Source: Candidatus Trichofilum aggregatum (GTDB taxonomy: Bacteria > Chloroflexota > Anaerolineae > Promineifilales > Promineifilaceae). From it: a stretch of DNA of 5,602 nt. Positions 5,230 to 5,602 of this stretch are shown here, one piece after another. Each line of letters opens with the position of its first letter. Within the stretch, counting starts at the first letter, position 1. The position numbers and the translations under genes were made by a program. The notes beneath the pieces were generated by a model, which was not told the DNA's origin, did no database searches, and worked only from the letters and a program-made list of their open reading frames with translations. The DNA lies in assembly GCA_016716885.1 (NCBI GenBank), contig JADJUV010000184.1:1-5602 (forward strand), in the 5' to 3' direction.

Positions 5230-5602
5230 TTATTTATTGCGCTGCTTTTCCACCATGAAAATCTCAAGACTAACTAACCCCAGGGTGATGGCGATGATGG
5301 GGGCCGAGGGGCAGTTGTGGGGGGGGGGCGGGGCTGGGTGCGGTAGATGTGGAGCAGGCGATACGATTGGGTCGCGGCCGCGAGGTCAGTATCACTCATC
5401 GTTTGCGGCGACAACCCGGCCAGGTGGGCGGCAAACCCACTGTTGATTAACACCTGGCGTAGGATGGGCAATGACGCGGCCGCGTTCGTTATTTCCTCAA
5501 CGATACCGGCCCAACCACCATCGGGTAGCCACACTTCCACATCCGGGTTGGCCTTCACATTACGATACCAATCTGTCCCCTCACCAAACCCAGCCACACA
5601 AT
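5230..5602 (-). CDS. Deazaflavin (F420)-dependent nitroreductase-like protein, partial
   Basis: The 3' part of a gene whose start lies beyond the right edge. The visible protein begins VAGFGEGTDWYRNVKANPDV then EVWLPDGGWAG, matching the central part of the F420H2-dependent quinone reductase / DUF385-type nitroreductase family (WYRNL.ANP.VEV). Family knowledge: these small split-barrel proteins use cofactor F420. The middle reads LPILRQVLINSGFAAHLAGL and YRLLHIYRT. After that a ten-C tract on the coding strand (5319-5328) leads into Pro-rich sequence and a stop at 5274. In another frame the same DNA encodes a hydrophobic tail, APIIAITLGLVSLEIFMVEK, then QRNK and a stop (5230-5232). I take the latter as the probable true end, with the C-tract length miscalled or variable. 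Two GCGGCCGC sites (5374-5381 and 5476-5483) each read Ala-Ala-Ala. Confidence 0.66.

Larger units (their letters stand above)
325..5483. repeat. Eleven dispersed GCGGCCGC palindromes (HIP1-like)
   Basis: Exact copies start at 325, 832, 1084, 2042, 2324, 4445, 4474, 4942, 5005, 5374 and 5476. Eight are preceded by C and six followed by G, so the fuller palindrome CGCGGCCGCG is favoured (five complete copies). At about 55 percent GC one would expect roughly 0.2 copies in 5.6 kb. Nine of the eleven are inside recognisable coding sequence, broken or intact; the other two lie at 832 and 1084. None falls in the permease or the repeat arrays. The bases beyond the decamer are not conserved, so the copies are not parts of a longer repeat. 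Confidence 0.9.

Noticed and set aside
325..5483. GCGGCCGC sites as cloning linkers or vector joins
   Set aside because: The sites lie inside continuous gene sequence with in-frame protein on both sides and varied flanks, so they are native.

Overview
The window looks like accessory, partly decayed bacterial DNA, most probably from a filamentous or sludge-type Chloroflexota (Anaerolineae/Ardenticatenia-like). The clues are indirect: moderately high GC, a death-like EAD domain next to a trypsin-like protease, gaps filled with short tandem repeats (GGTGGCAA, GCAACTCT, AGACTGG, CACAGAG types), and leader sequences with GAGGT ribosome sites. No rRNA, tRNA or marker gene is present, so the phylum is an inference.

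Layout from left to right. At 3-776 (+) lie the remains of an EAD-plus-trypsin-like protease gene, broken by several frameshifts. At 777-1500 there is no convincing gene, and this stretch ends in low-complexity repeats followed by a strong hairpin (1501-1534). At 1535-1873 is a gap with C-tracts and an operator-like palindrome. At 1874-3028 (-) is a nearly full-length class V (PLP-dependent, fold type I) aminotransferase, scattered over three frames. At 3101-3354 two adjacent arrays of 8-bp repeats separate it from a divergent gene. At 3361-4116 (+) is an ABC-2 type permease with an in-frame TAG at codon 27. At 4137-4237 a large inverted repeat separates it from the convergent gene at 4245-5072 (-), an intact classical SDR oxidoreductase. 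At 5101-5205 is a CACAGAG-type hairpin repeat. At 5230-5602 (-) is the 3' part of an F420/deazaflavin-dependent nitroreductase-like gene, cut by the window edge.

Only the SDR reads as a complete undamaged gene. In the aminotransferase most breaks fall in homopolymers of four or more bases, so base-calling error is a real alternative to decay there. The protease relic also has a non-homopolymer break (a TGAC duplication). I see no obvious pathway joining the genes, and no ATPase partner for the permease is present.

The most striking signal is not a gene. The palindrome GCGGCCGC occurs 11 times in 5.6 kb, against roughly 0.2 expected from base composition. It lies mostly inside genes and is read in all three frames. 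This resembles the HIP1 phenomenon of cyanobacteria (GCGATCGC) but with a different core.
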